64,000 nt of DNA. Source: Chrysemys picta bellii. Lineage: Eukaryota > Chordata > Testudines > Emydidae. How positions within the stretch are numbered: the stretch's first letter is position 1; each line of letters starts with the position of its first letter. The position numbers were made by a program, and so were the translations under genes. The DNA is taken from the NCBI RefSeq assembly GCF_011386835.1, contig NC_088796.1:29963011-30027010 (forward strand), given 5' to 3'. Shown here one piece after another: positions 21,916-32,762 of this stretch. The notes beneath the pieces were generated by a model. The model ran no database searches, was not told the origin of the DNA, and saw nothing but the letters and a program-made list of their open reading frames with translations.

Positions 21916-21951
<36 letters not shown>

Positions 21952-22363
21952 CACACACAACCCACACCAATGGGACAAGCACATTTCTTGGAAACATGCT
22001 CAATATTCGGTACCAGAATCAAACCTTAACTGCTGAAGAGGAGTTGGCTATGACATGGACATCCAGCAATCATCCCTCTATAAATACCAACTATAATAAA
22101 CTTCAGAGCTAAGGGTGAAACATTCAAAAAATTATATGTTTGCTGATGATGTTTTAAAGAAAGTCACACCAGTGAACTGGTGGAAGTCACTGAAGCACTT
22201 GGATTCAGAGACTGTTGAAGTGATAATCTCACTTTTAACAGCAGTAGCTTCTTCTGCCAGTGTAGAAAGAATATTTTCTTCCTTTGGACTAATTAATTCC
22301 AAATTGAGAAATCATTTGGGACTGAAAAAGCAGAAAAGCTTGTTTTTCTTTTCCAGATCATGA
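20340..22363 (+). pseudogene. hAT transposase remnant (BED finger to C-terminal dimerisation domain)
   Basis: Pieces in order: a C2-HC-like finger (SAKCKQCNNEMQGLVA, a stop, then MKHHEKC) at about 20380-20455; an RNase H-like core piece (ITDNAAS..., CSAHLMHLLAKN) at 21384-21605; the stretch RWNSVVDCFEHYIKNW at 21620-22036; and the hAT C-terminal domain (SASVERIFSSFGLINSKLRN) at 22115-22363. At least three frameshifts or stops and the A-run break the gene. It may have been spliced in its original form, since exon-like blocks near 20340-20518 and 20815-20990 are separated by AT-rich DNA. Confidence 0.85.
21919..21946 (+). repeat. 28-base poly(A) run within a transposase pseudogene
   Basis: An unbroken A-run interrupts the coding remnant of the hAT transposase. 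It looks like slippage growth of an ancestral lysine-coding stretch. Confidence 0.9.
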
Positions 22364-23370
22364 ACAAACAGGAAAATGAAGGTGAAGACGACCAAGTTAG
22401 CTGTAGAAGCCAATATTTTAAGTTTCTCATGTTGACCTGGCTGACAGTTGATTTTTTTTTAAAGCTTTAAATTTAACTATTTTAGTTAACAATTTTAACA
22501 AAAATAAACCTGATTTTAAAAAACTTGAATGTTTAAGTAAATTCAAAAATTCATATGCTTGTTTTGTTAAAATATTATATGTTTGCAGTTGAAGAAAAAA
22601 ATCCAGACTACATAACATTTAGTTAAATAAAAACAAAACAACAATTTAAATGTGTGTCTGGTGATTTTCTCCTCCTAGTACAGCATGGCAAAAAAAATCC
22701 TCCAAATATTAATGATGAACTCTCACCCATTCAACAAGTTAACTTCCCAATGACTTCATAGATATCTGCTTCAATTACCTTTGGTAAATGAAATAACTAA
22801 ACAATCATTCATTTTCTGATATAGCTGTAAAACTAATCTGAAAAGTTTTTAAAATAAATCACTTTAAAAATGTAGTGCGTACCTTCTAAAAATGAAACCT
22901 ACATCTATCTCTGAATTCTGAAGAATATGTATTAAGGTTATAACAACCAACAAAAATGCACTTATGTAGAAATCCGTGATTAAATTGAGTCTTCCTGACT
23001 AGTGATTTAAATCAATTTGATTTAAATCAAATCCACCCTGCTACCAGGCCTACCCATTTAGGGCGGAGGACATGCCCTTTGTCTGAATAGTGCCTATACA
23101 GGACTTTGGAGATAAAGTCCCATTCTTGGATATTTAGAGTCTCCCCCAACCTCTTGTCCATGAATTTAGCATTGCTCTTTAATTGTGACGCTACTCGCTT
23201 TTGGATCGTGCTGATATTATGTAGCAGCCTACTGATAAATTGATCCATTAATACGTGGTACTCCTCAGGGGAGCTCCGCCCCACAACCACCATTGCTCAG
23301 GTATATGCATGACTCTTCCTGTAAAAAGCAACAGAGGGTCCTGTGGCACCTTTAAGACTAACAGAAGTAT

Positions 23371-23412
23371 TGGGAGCATAAGCTTTCGTGGGTAAGAACC
23401 TCACTTCTTCAG
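23371..23412 (-). ncRNA. hammerhead ribozyme-like core (copy C, minus arm)
   Basis: On the minus strand CTGAAGA (23412-23406, matching CUGANGA) is followed by a stem II hairpin GTG-A-GGT/ACC-CAC. GAAA (23387-23384) and a short stem III GC-TTAT-GC come next, then TC, the expected cleavage triplet end. Stem I pairing is not obvious, as in minimal Penelope-associated hammerheads. Confidence 0.65.
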
Positions 23413-23434
23413 AACCTCACTTCTTCATTTGCAT

Positions 23435-23473
23435 CTGAAGAAGTGAGGTTCTTACCCACGAAAGCTTATGCTC
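23435..23473 (+). ncRNA. hammerhead ribozyme-like core (copy C, plus arm)
   Basis: CTGAAGA (23435-23441) is followed by stem II GTG-A-GGT, loop TCTT, ACC-CAC, then GAAA (23460-23463), stem III GC-TTAT-GC and TC. The predicted cleavage is after C at 23473. All invariant core positions that I can check are present. Confidence 0.65.
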
Positions 23474-24523
23474 CCAATACTTCTGTTAGTCTTAAAGGTG
23501 CCACAGGACCCTCTGTTGCTTTTTACAGATTTAGACTAACACAGCTACCCCTCTGATACTTCTTCCTGTAAACACTTCCTGTGAGGAAAAACCATGAGTT
23601 GCCACTGTAGACCTTAATACCATGAGGATTATGGGCAACTTCTTGTCCCAGTCTTTGCCTGAAGCAGTTACGATCTTGCATAAGGCCATCCTGATGATCC
23701 AGTTGGTTCTTTCCACCATGCTGGAGCTCTGGGGGTGGCCTGCGATGTGAAATCATTGTCTGATATTAAAGGCTTGGCAAAGACATCATTACTTCTCCCT
23801 CAAAGTGGGAGCCTTGATCAAAGTCGATGGCATCAGGCAGTCCAAACCTTGAGAAGGTTTGTTCTAGTAGAACTCTTGCGGTGGTGGTGGTGGCCGTATT
23901 ATTTTTGGTCAGATATGCCTCTATCCATTTTGAGAATGAATCCACCACCAGGCAGTATTTATTGCAATTCCCAGTGCATGGCAGTGATCCTAAATTTAAA
24001 AAAAGGGATCTGCAATTGGGATCATGGGCCCACTATTTTTTGATGGAGCATTGGATCCTTATTGATTTTATTATCTGGATTATTCTCCAGGCAATTCTGC
24101 AGGTGCTACTCCACACCTTTGTGGAAACTGGGCCACCAACCCACAGGCAGTCTGCTCACCGTCTTCTCTAAGCCAAAATGATCTTGACTGGCAATAAGTT
24201 CTTTTCTTAAGCATACAGGAATTACTAGAACTGCGTTAACATCATTTAGGTCTTTCCTTAAAGCCAGGAGGAGTCCGTCTTTGTTCTGAAAGATACTGTA
24301 ATTTCAATGTTCTTCCTTGGCTAAGAGATCTTGCAGCTCTTTGTTCTGTTTCTGCAGTGTGACAATGTTCTCTTGATCTTCTATTTCAGGTTGCTTTTCC
24401 TGAATTTGATAGAGACTTTCAAATTCCTGATTTGGTCCACAGTTGCTCTACATCTTGCAACACAGCTTGTTTAGTGAGTCTGTCGACCTTGTTGTTTAAT
24501 TTGGACACTTCAGCTTGATCCTT

Positions 24524-25067
24524 TTAATGATCCTTCGCCTTGAAAAGGCAAGTATCCCCCTTTCTGGTTGTTGCTAATTGCCACACATACTTCAGGTATT
24601 TGGCGTGTTCTATTGGCATGTTGTCTGCTGAAGTTGTATCCCTAGTGATCCAAATAGGAATCCATTTGGTAAATGTCTTTACCACCCAGTCAGAATCTGA
24701 ACAAATAAACAAGTTTCTAAGATGGCTGCATCCAATGTGGCCAGGACAGCCACCACTTCTGCTGCTTGGGCAGAGTGAGGCAACACTGTCCCTTGCAAGA
24801 CTTCACCCTCAGCTGCATAGAAGCTTAAACCTGTGCAAGGTTTATCATGATAAAGACAACTCCCCTCAACCACCCAAATGTCCATCTTTTTGCTCCTTGC
24901 TTCTGCATATGGGAGACCAATTTTGAACATGGAGTGAATTTCGTGCACATCCTTGAGGGGCAGGGGGCACTCATAGTCTTTCCCATGTTAATGACGCATA
25001 AGGGACGGTGGACAGCTATGGTATTTTGATTACTTCTGTATTTTTGTTCAGTAAATTTAGGGTCCAC
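24524..25067 (-). pseudogene. retroviral RNase H / connection remnant
   Basis: Minus-strand frames include DIWVVEGSCLYHDKPCTG and VLPHSAQAAEVVAVLATL, the pattern of the retroviral RNase H first strand and the Glu-bearing helix. The first catalytic Asp (expected in a DGS motif) is read as Glu (EGS). Frameshifts at about 24680 and 24825 split the domain. Confidence 0.7.
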
Positions 25068-25251
25068 CCCACCAATCTGGGGTTGGATACCATTCCATCA
25101 TCATTAATCTGTCCGGATAAAAACATACTTTAGAGGTGTATGGGTTGTTTGGAGCATCAATGGTGACATACCTATTAAGTATTCTCAATGGTGCATGGCT
25201 CAGAATAGTGCCAATACCGCATGCTCACAAGGGGAACAACTTCATTCGATG

Positions 25252-25965
25252 TCACTCAGTGTCTTTGACCCATGCCACTTGTTTGGGTCCATTCCCATTA
25301 TCTTGAAGGAGCACAGCACTTAATCCTAACTGTAGCTGGAATGGCTTGTCCTGTCCGGGATAAGCGACTGCCAGTGTTTTAGTTAGAGCCTGCTTAAGTT
25401 TGTTAAAGCACTCCATGTGTTCTTCATTCCATTTCCACTCTTGTCCTTTTTGCAGCAGTTGGTAGAGTGGGTTCTCCACAAGAAACCAGTGGGATATGGT
25501 AGAGATAGAGCAGAGATGTCTTTTGGGGCAGGGAGCTTACATATGAGCTCTGTGCATTGGCCATCAGGTCTCCTACCCTCTACTCCAAGCTCCACTCCTA
25601 GATAAGTCACTTTTTGTGAGACCATCTGGGCCTTCATGGGATTTAAGAAATCCTGTTGTCTTTACCTTTTTCCAGGACTACATTTAAACAGTCTCAGATT
25701 TTCTTCCTTGGTTGATGTCGCAATAAGGATGTCATTGATGTAGCTAATTATTTTATTCTTCTCTGGAATGGTGTTCCACATTCTTGTGACACTCTGAGGG
25801 TGCATTGTGGAACCCTTGGGAAACACAGCTGAAGGTATATTGCTGATTATCAAAAAAGGTGAATGCAAACTTGTACCATAATTCAGGATGAAGAAGGGTA
25901 TAGACTAAGGTGTTCGATAAGTCCATGACAGAAAAGCAGTGAGCTCCTGCTGAGATTTTTGCCAT
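25252..25965 (-). pseudogene. retroviral reverse transcriptase remnant
   Basis: In order on the minus strand: the palm motif start (HCFSVMDLSNTLV), the QYTFSCVSQGFHNAPSE block, the catalytic box reading YINDI where YxDD is expected, then VTYLGVELG and PAPKD. The thumb-like segment LYQLLQKGQEWKWNEEHM follows. The second catalytic Asp is lost (YIND) and there are several frameshifts. The class within Retroviridae was not resolved from these fragments. Confidence 0.85.
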
Positions 25966-26505
25966 GATTTCCTGGTTTTGGCAACCACTGGAGTGAGCCT
26001 AGGTGTCACTTTGTTGAGCTCTTGATAATCCAGAATTAATCGCCAAGTGCATTTATTCGCTTTTAGTACCTGTCACATAGGTGCATTGCACACACTAGAC
26101 ATTTCTACCAGAAGTTCTTTGTCTGTCAATGCTGCGATGGTTTCTCTCAGTCTGTCCTCAGCAGCTTGTGGGTATTTATATTGGCACTGGGGCCTTGGAT
26201 CTGGCCCAATCACCTTTTACTTCTTCCTCTATCCGCCTACATTGCAACTTGTTAGATGCAAACACCGTTATATGTTCAGTTACCACCTTCATTACCTCTG
26301 GCTCCCACTCAGGCAATTTGAGGTTTTCTGGTGCCTTCAGTGCAGCGACTTAGCGTGTTGCTGGGATAACCCCAAACTCTTCATTGGTTCCCTGCACCAA
26401 GGTTTGGTTTGGTAGGTCAACCAGTCCAAAGTTTCTTCAAACACATCTATGCCCAAAATCCCACGTCCATCTAGATGTTGCACTCCAAAAGGTTGTTTTT
26501 GAATC

Positions 26506-26718
26506 TCAAACTCTGATAGTGCATGGTATGGGTTCCAAAAAGGGTACTGTACTCATTTTCCCGTTGAATCCTTCTAGGATCTTAACTTCATGGACAGGTA
26601 GGTTTTTCGCTCTAGGTTCAGCCTTTGTGCATATAAGAGAGATGGTTGCACCTGTGTCAACTAATAAGGTCTGTTTAAAATCTCCCTTAGAGTAGCTTTC
26701 ACTACAGGTCTCCCCCAT
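26506..26718 (-). pseudogene. retroviral aspartic protease remnant
   Basis: The frame includes FKQTLLVDTGATISLI, the catalytic DTGA motif and flanking hydrophobic strands of a retroviral protease, followed by a flap-like glycine region (ILEGFNGK). The DTGA motif is intact, but the domain is short and separated by stops from gag and RT. The region 25966-26505 between it and RT is decayed pol. Confidence 0.8.
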
Positions 26719-26927
26719 GGATCATTGAAGATGGGTGCCACTGGTGCTGGGGGAGAAGGGGGAGCTTGGCCTTGGCACATTAGGCCTCCCTGTAATTGTT
26801 GCTATGTGACACCTGCCATTGCTCCACCTGTCTCATGCTTTGCCAACCTTGCTAGCAATTCCTCGGTTGGAAGACTGTCTATCTGGTCCTTAAATTTGTA
26901 TTGGAGTAGACGCCGCCATAGCATTGC

Positions 26928-27569
26928 TCAGAAAGCTCTTGCTTCAACAGGGTCCTGATTGCTGATATTCTTGTCAGATCTATACTGAGCTCTTTGCTGG
27001 TCTTTGTTTTTACCATTGCAGCTCTGTCCCTTAGGTTGCTTCCTGAGGTTTTCCTTAAACACAGCTACCTTCTTTCTCTGGTAGTTGCTTGGGAAGGCTT
27101 CCCTCTGTATTTCGAAAGCTGCTCTGAGTTTCTCTTCTAGATCCTGCATGGTAATGTTCCTGGGATCTACTGCCCCCATAGTGACTTTTAAGGTAGGCAG
27201 AAATCCTTGAACCAAAGAGTCCTTGAACTCATTGGTATCACAGGAGGCAGCTCCTGCTAACCAGTAAAGCAGCTTCTTACGGCTTAAATATTTTTCTGGC
27301 CATTTTCCCATGCATTATCTTTCAGTGTAGAATCAGCCGATGACATTGCTGTGCGGGAAGCAGAACTTGTATATGCCCTCATACATCTTCATGATGTCTT
27401 CTGTGTTAGCCATTTGTATGTTACCAGGCAAGGCACTGTAGTCTTCTCCAGACATGCACTCCCTCAATAGGACTGCTGCATCCTCCTTGCTGACACCTGG
27501 GAGATTGCTAATCTTGGAAAGCCAGTCTAGTGCAGACTCATGGTTCAGGTGTTCCAATGTTTTTCCCAT
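26928..27569 (-). pseudogene. retroviral gag (capsid/nucleocapsid) remnant
   Basis: Two adjacent minus-strand frames (27333-27569 and 26928-27311) encode a helical capsid-like region (LEHLNHESALDWLSKISNLP; EFKDSLVQGFLPTLKVTMG; ITMQDLEEKLRAAFEIQRE). A basic Lys/Gln-rich nucleocapsid-like tail (RKQPKGQSCNGKNKDQQRA) follows with only a single cysteine left, so the zinc knuckle is not recognisable. The helix containing GFLP...V is like the major homology area of gag capsids by position only. Upstream 27570-28270 is acidic and low-complexity and probably N-terminal gag. Confidence 0.65.
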
Positions 27570-28300
27570 TGGGGGCGCTTGTTCAGAAGTGTAGGCTTTT
27601 ATTTCCTATCTGGTCTCAGGTGCTCTTGATGATCCAAAGTTGACTATGGCTGTGGTGACAGGGGCCATAGGAAGTCCTATCCCCTCCTGGGCATTTTCAG
27701 AAACTTCAGCTTCTTCAAACCTAGGTGCTGAAGGTTGACACTCTGTTGTTCTTCTATTCCAGGGACCTTGATTGCTTGAGTCTTCCTCTTCTTCTGAACT
27801 TATTTCAGAACTGCAACCCCTTAGTGGATCTAGTCACATTGCTGCAACCACTCCTTGGATTCTTTTCAGTTTTCCCTTTAAACTGTTGATCTTATTTCAG
27901 CAGGCAATGTGGCTGACATGATTCTCTTGGGTTGCTTTAATCTTTCACCAGTTCTCACTGCTGCCTGAGATGCCTCATTCTTTGTTGGTAGAACGTAGTT
28001 GTCGCTCTCCTTTTTACTTAAAGCAGTTAGTTCCTGCACTTGTAAATCTAACTGACTGATCTGAGCAGCCTGACAAACTCTGACCTGCTAATAGGTTGTT
28101 TTGAGCTCCCAGCTTTTCTAACTCCCTTTTTGCGGTTACTGCTTGAAGATGAGAGATTTCTGCTTAACTCCTTAGCTACTATTGCCAACCCGTATATCAA
28201 AGTTCTTTTTCACATTTTGTAATTGGGGGTTTGCTTAGCTATTAAGAAGTCCTGCCATTTTTTACATAATACCTCATGCGCATTATCCCCCACAAACAGA
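27570..28300 (-). pseudogene. probable N-terminal gag and leader of the retrovirus
   Basis: The minus strand shows an acidic Ser/Glu-rich stretch (SSEISSEEEEDSSNQ near 27780-27830) typical of linker regions in gag, without a continuous frame. It precedes the capsid remnant directly. No start codon could be chosen. Confidence 0.4.
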
Positions 28301-29205
28301 CCCTCAGACCATGGGATTTTGCATTTTCCAAAATGATTCACACTGAACTCAATTTTTTATTTATCTCGGGGGTCCAGCCAGCCGCTCCAAACGTCCTGTT
28401 GCTCATGCTTATACTTAATCTGACACACCACAGACTATGTAAGTTTTCAGTGGCAGACACACCACTCTCTCTTACTGACTGTAAAAGTCAGATTCCAGTA
28501 GCACCCAGTTGTCTGAACTGGCACGTGCAAGAGGCTTTTTCAGCTGTCACAGGCCTATGCACCCCCTTGGGTCGGCGCCTGCTTGTCCATAAGTCAGGCC
28601 CACCAGGCTGTCAGAGCCAGTGCCTGCTTGCCCACAACTCATCGGGTCATACAAACTGAGCTATCATGGACACACTGTCCCTAACAATTCACAGGCCCAC
28701 CGGAGTTGTCCAGAATGGGTCAGCAGGGCTGAGTTTCCCACTCAAGCCTGCAAGGAACCCACTGTCCCTTCTGCTAGAGCCTCCGGCCAAGCGTGTCACC
28801 ACCCCTGGGGCTGAGTCTCCAGCCTAAGTTGAGCAATTCCCCTGGTGTGGCCTCATGCAGGTGAGTCATTGAATTGTAGCTCCCTTGTTGGACAATGGCT
28901 GTTGATGGGTTGTTTGACACTTCCCCTCCCCCCCGGGCATTGGTTACTTTCCTTGCTGTTGCCTCTGGGGAGCTAATATCTGGCTGAATCCCCAATTTAC
29001 AGTAGGTTTCAGTGACAAGCATACAACATAATTCTCATAACTTCATATGCAGTAATGATATACATATATGGATAAGTTATGATCTGCTGAAAGTCATTTC
29101 TCTTTCTCCGGATGCATGTAAAGCATGCCTTGTAAGGTAAGATCACAAATCTTATAAATGAGGAATATGGGGGTTACAGGACACTCCAAGGTACAGAATG
29201 TCACA
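28301..29205 (-). mobile_element. candidate 5' LTR and leader of the endogenous retrovirus
   Basis: On the minus strand the right edge reads TGTGACATTCTGTACCTTGG, starting at 29205 with the TG expected of an LTR. It lies upstream of gag in the right orientation. The left limit, primer-binding site and TSD were not identified, so the extent is a guess based on position. A TGGACCCCCGAG string at about 28366-28377 (minus strand) is a weak primer-binding-site candidate. Confidence 0.4.
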
Positions 29206-29221
29206 ATGACATTTCCAGTAA

Positions 29222-30640
29222 ATGAGCAAAAGCGACACTTCTCAAAGTCAGACTGTGAAAGAGTGCTTGAGAATAGAGAAACTGAATCGGTGCTGGCTAG
29301 TTTACTCAAAATCAACTGACAAAGTGTTCTGTTTTTCTTGCAAAATATCTGACAAGAATGCTAAATCATTGCTTGCACTTTCCAGGTACAATTACTGGCA
29401 TAACTTAGTTGATGCTCTGAATCAACGTGAAAGGTCACCCAGCCATTTTAATAGTCTACTCCAAATGGATGGAGGCAGAGTCCAGGCTCAAGCTGAATAA
29501 ATGCATATCTGCAGAAAACTAGCGCATTATTAATGTAGAAAACCAGCACTGGAAGAACAGTCTCAATGTTTGATCTCAATTACCCTCTTGCAAAGAATAA
29601 TATGGCTTTCCATGGCTTGTCACTGAACATAATGGTAATTTCCTTGGTTTGGTAGAGCTCCTTGGGAAATACGATGTTATGCATGAGCATGCATGTGGAG
29701 TAGTTCATAAAGAAGCTATGGAAAATTATTGCAGCAAAACAATTAAAAACAAAGTGATTGACCCTATGGGAAGGAGGAAGGTGCTTGATAACATATTGAT
29801 ACAGCTCAACAAAGCTAAGAACTATGCTGTAATAATGGACTGTACTCCTGACAGTCACAGTGAAAAGATGTCATTTACAGTAAGATTTGTTGATGACAAG
29901 GATGGCTGTATCCAAGTAAAGGAAAACTTTATCAGTTTCTGGTCTGTGGATGGCTACTGGAAAAGGCCTAACAACTGTTTCTGAACATTTTGAATGAGAA
30001 TAAAATAAAGCTTCAGGACTGCTGCAGCCAAGGCTATGACAATGGTGCAAACATGAAGGAAAGAAACAGTGGTTTCTAGGCAAGGATCCTTGCACTAAAT
30101 CCAAGAGCCTTCTTCCTGTCTTGTGGCTACCGTTTTCTCAACCTGGTTGCATCATATGCAGAGTAATCTTCTTTAGATTCAGTCTCTTTGGAATACCGCA
30201 AAGGATAAATGTCCTGTTTTCAGCATCAACTATCAGGTGGAAGATCCTCACGGACAGTGTTACAAATCTGACCATGAAGCCGCTAAATGACACTCGCTGG
30301 GTGAGCTGCATTGACAGCAAAAGGCCAGTGAGGTACCAAATGACTGAGGTTTACGATGCCCTGATGAAACTGGCACAGTTGCATAAGCCAAAGCCGGAAT
30401 CCGACACAAGGCGCAAAACGTGGCAAACCAGATCATGGACTTCAAATTTCTGGTCTCACTTGTAACAGTGATATCGTGGCAAACCACAATTAAACATTAT
30501 AAGCAAGGCATTACAAATTCAGTCAGTCAATGGACATCATGACCACTACTACTTTGATGAGAAGCTGCCTTGATTTTGTAGTGGCCTACAGAGACAGATT
30601 TGAAGATGCCATCACTGCTGTCAAAGAAATGGTGGAAAAC
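29222..30640 (+). pseudogene. second hAT-type transposase remnant (TTF/ZMYM-like zinc finger)
   Basis: Plus-strand pieces include RCWLVYSKSTDKVFCFSCK, the TTF-type zinc finger seen in hAT-like and ZMYM-related transposases (29222-29500). A core segment (AKNYAVIMDCTPDSHSEKMS..., 29649-29984) carries the DCTPD catalytic neighbourhood, and IRWKILTDSVTNL...LNDTRWVSC (30121-30465) follows. Frames are broken repeatedly and the C-terminal dimerisation domain was not found. It represents a hAT family different from the one at 19599-23040. TIRs and TSD were not identified. Confidence 0.8.
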
Positions 30641-30930
30641 TTAGGAGTTGAGCCTTTCTTCAAGGATACTCATATTCCTTGGAAGAAGAGACAGTTTGGT
30701 TATTAGGGCAGAAATAAGGTGATGGGAAGCTTGGAAGAAAAATTCAAGAGGGTTTTTTTTTTTTTTAAACTCCCTCATTGACACTGCTTGAGTGTCTATC
30801 CAATCCAACAAAAGTTCAGAGAAATGAAGCACCATGAAAACAGCTAGGTTATTTTTAATGACCTTAGTAAGATCCGGTGAACAAGAAAACATTCTTGAAC
30901 TATTGTACAGACCTTCACCAAATGTACTCT

Positions 30931-32660
30931 GTGATCTTCCTGCAGGAGACCCACATAGCTCCAGCCGTTGAGGTTAGCTGGTGGCTGGAGTGAGGGGACG
31001 GGGTATATTTTAGCTACTTCAACGTCCGCTCGGCCGGGGTGGCCACCCTGTTCTCCCACCGAGCTACAGCCCGAGGTGCTGGGGGTAGGGTGACCAGATC
31101 ACAGAGGCGAAATATCGGGACGTGGGGGGGGGGGGGGGGGGAAGGGAAGGGGGCGGAGCCAAAAAATAAAAAAGCTGGTAGGGAGAAGAAAAAAAAAAAA
31201 AAAAAAAAAAAAAGCACGAACAAGCGGGAAGCGCCTAGGTTGGTGCCGGCCACACGCAGATGTAAACAGCGGCCCCCGGGTCCCGGGATGCAACAACCCC
31301 CGCCCGGAGCCCGATGCCGCGGAGATGGGCACGGACAGGGGGAGCACCCCCGCCAAGTCCCTGCGCGGAGACTTCCCTGGCAGGCTTCAGCTCCCCGCGG
31401 GCCCGGGAGTGCGAAGCTGTAGCGACCTTCACGCCACTGGGCTACACCCCGCTGGAGAAGCGGGACCTTGCCGCGGCCCCCAGGCCGGGACTCGCCCAAG
31501 CATCGCGGGACGGGATCGCCTCACCTAGGGTCGCACACCCAGCCAGGCACGCACTGCTCCCCCTGCCCTGCCCCCCGGCACCGCGGCGGAGCCGCCGCCC
31601 GACCGGCCCTTCCAGCCGCTCCTCCGCCTCTCCCTCGCCGCATGTCAGGCAGAGGCATGTGCCTGGCACCCAGCACCAACTACACTCCTCCGGGGCCGGG
31701 GCGCACGTGGCGGAGGTGAAGCCCCGAGGAACCAGAGTCCCCACGCGGACAGCTGCTGCCCCCCCACCTATGGGCGCGTAGGGAGCCGGTTCCCCAGGCT
31801 GGACCCGGGGCTGCCCCCCTGCAGGTACCCCCCCGCCCTCCTGCCTGCGATTGGGCCAGGGCCAGGCCGGACTCACCCCGCTGTCCCCCGGGCCTCCTCC
31901 CTCCAGCGCTTGCCTGGGAGGGAGGAGGAATGCGGCGTGCTTCGGAAAGAGGCGGGGATTTGGGGAGCTATCCAATGGGGGAAGAAGGGGGCGGAGTTGG
32001 GGCGAGGGAGGGGGCGTGAGCTAGAGCGGAGGGCAAAAATTGCTTGTTTGTCCAGTGTCTCGACCAAACATTGGTCGGGACGCGGGACAAATTAGCAAAT
32101 ATCGGGACAGTCCCGACAAAATCGGGACGTCTGGTCACCCTAGCTGGGGGTCGCTGAAGTTGTGCCGGGCCGCCTGCTGCACATCTGGGCCTGTGTGGAG
32201 GGGCTGACATTAAACCTGGTCAACGTCTATGCCCCGAACACGGGCCCAGAACGAGTGTGTTTCTATCGGCAGGCGTCAGCCTTCCTCGGCACCCTGGATC
32301 CTCACGAGTGCCTGGTCCTGGGCGGGGACTTCAACACCACCCTCGAGGACCGTGACCGCTCAGGAGTCGAGAAATCCCAGGCGGCACTGGGCAGCCTCAG
32401 GGAGATCGTGGACCATCACTCCCTGGTGGACGTCTGGCGCGACCACCACCCGGACGACGACACCACCTTCACCTATGTCCGGGTGGAGGACTATCGGTCG
32501 CGCCACTCCCGGTTGGACCACATTTATTTTTCACGTTTCTATCTGGCACAGGCCCACGCCTCTGGCATCCGGCCAGCCCTGTTCTCCGATCACTACCTGG
32601 TGACCATGCCGGCCTCTCTCAGTTCAGAGACGCCGGAGCCAGCCTATTGGCATTTTAACA
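30931..32660 (+). pseudogene. Tx1 LINE endonuclease domain (split by hAT)
   Basis: The apurinic-like endonuclease motifs appear in order: VIFLQETH (about 30931), then beyond the hAT insertion LVNVYAPN (32216), VLGGDFNTTLEDRDRSG (32327), SRLDHIYFS (32508) and FSDHYLVT (32584). These are the expected metal-binding and catalytic motifs, including the SDH box, and they look intact. The first part carries a stop (WLE-stop) near 30995. The ORF at 32162-33436 begins after the hAT element. Confidence 0.85.
31086..32142. mobile_element. hAT element with CpG-rich internal cargo
   Basis: Ends are TAGGGTGACCAGATC and the reverse complement of GTCTGGTCACCCTA. The exact 8-bp duplication GCTGGGGG lies at 31078-31085 and 32143-32150. 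Subterminal regions carry repeated ATCGGGACAGTCCCGA-like words. The interior from about 31220 to 31960 is a CpG- and GC-rich block unlike the AT-rich subterminal regions. It includes G and A homopolymers, a TATCCAATGGGGG CCAAT-type string at about 31969, and several overlapping ORFs in both strands. There is no transposase. The ORFs of 67-177 codons in this block have no family resemblance. Confidence 0.9.
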
Positions 32661-32762
32661 ACAGCTTGCTGGAGGATGTGGGCTTCGTGGCATCCTTCCG
32701 GGAGTTCTTGCTAGCCTGGCGGGGGCAGTGGTGCGCCCTTCTCTCGGCAAGGCGGTGGTGGG

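Larger units (their letters stand above)
19599..23040 (+). mobile_element. 3.4-kb hAT transposon with decayed BED-type transposase
   Basis: Ends are CAGGGTGGATAAAAATCAATG on the left and, reverse-complemented, CAGGGTGGATTTGATTTAAA on the right. Flanks CTACCTGA (19591-19598) and CTACCAGG (23041-23048) match at 6 of 8 positions, a worn 8-bp hAT duplication. Inside on the plus strand are transposase remnants from a zinc finger near 20370 to a dimerisation domain ending about 22360. The element split the integrase region of a minus-strand retrovirus. A run of 28 A residues (21919-21946) interrupts the transposase. Confidence 0.88.
23326..23561. mobile_element. Penelope-like inverted element with two intact hammerhead cores
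   Basis: Two inverted arms (about 23326-23420 and 23430-23561) share AACAGAGGGTCCTGTGGCAC and CATAAGCTTTCGTGGGTAAG. The flanking direct repeat CTTCCTGTAAA (23315-23325, 23562-23572) is an exact 11-bp target duplication. Each arm has the CUGANGA...GAAA arrangement of a hammerhead ribozyme in outward-opposite orientation. It inserted into the integrase remnant of the retrovirus. Confidence 0.8.
23027..23948 (-). pseudogene. retroviral integrase remnant
   Basis: The minus-strand frames show the catalytic core start VDSFSKWIEAYLTKNN (first Asp of the D,D,E triad), then FGLPDAIDFDQGSHFEGE (second Asp region). A helix-rich section (RTNWIIRMALCKIV...KKLPIILMVLRST) and the C-terminal domain stretch LRPKWVGLVA follow. 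Frameshifts separate the pieces and a Penelope-like element interrupts it at 23326-23561. The frame resumes at 19590 beyond the hAT element. It belongs to the same provirus as the gag, protease and RT remnants to its right. Confidence 0.85.

Noticed and set aside
31039..32095. Numerous ORFs of 61-177 codons on both strands
   Set aside because: They lie inside the GC-rich interior of a hAT element flanked by a perfect 8-bp duplication; overlapping open frames in all directions are expected from the composition.
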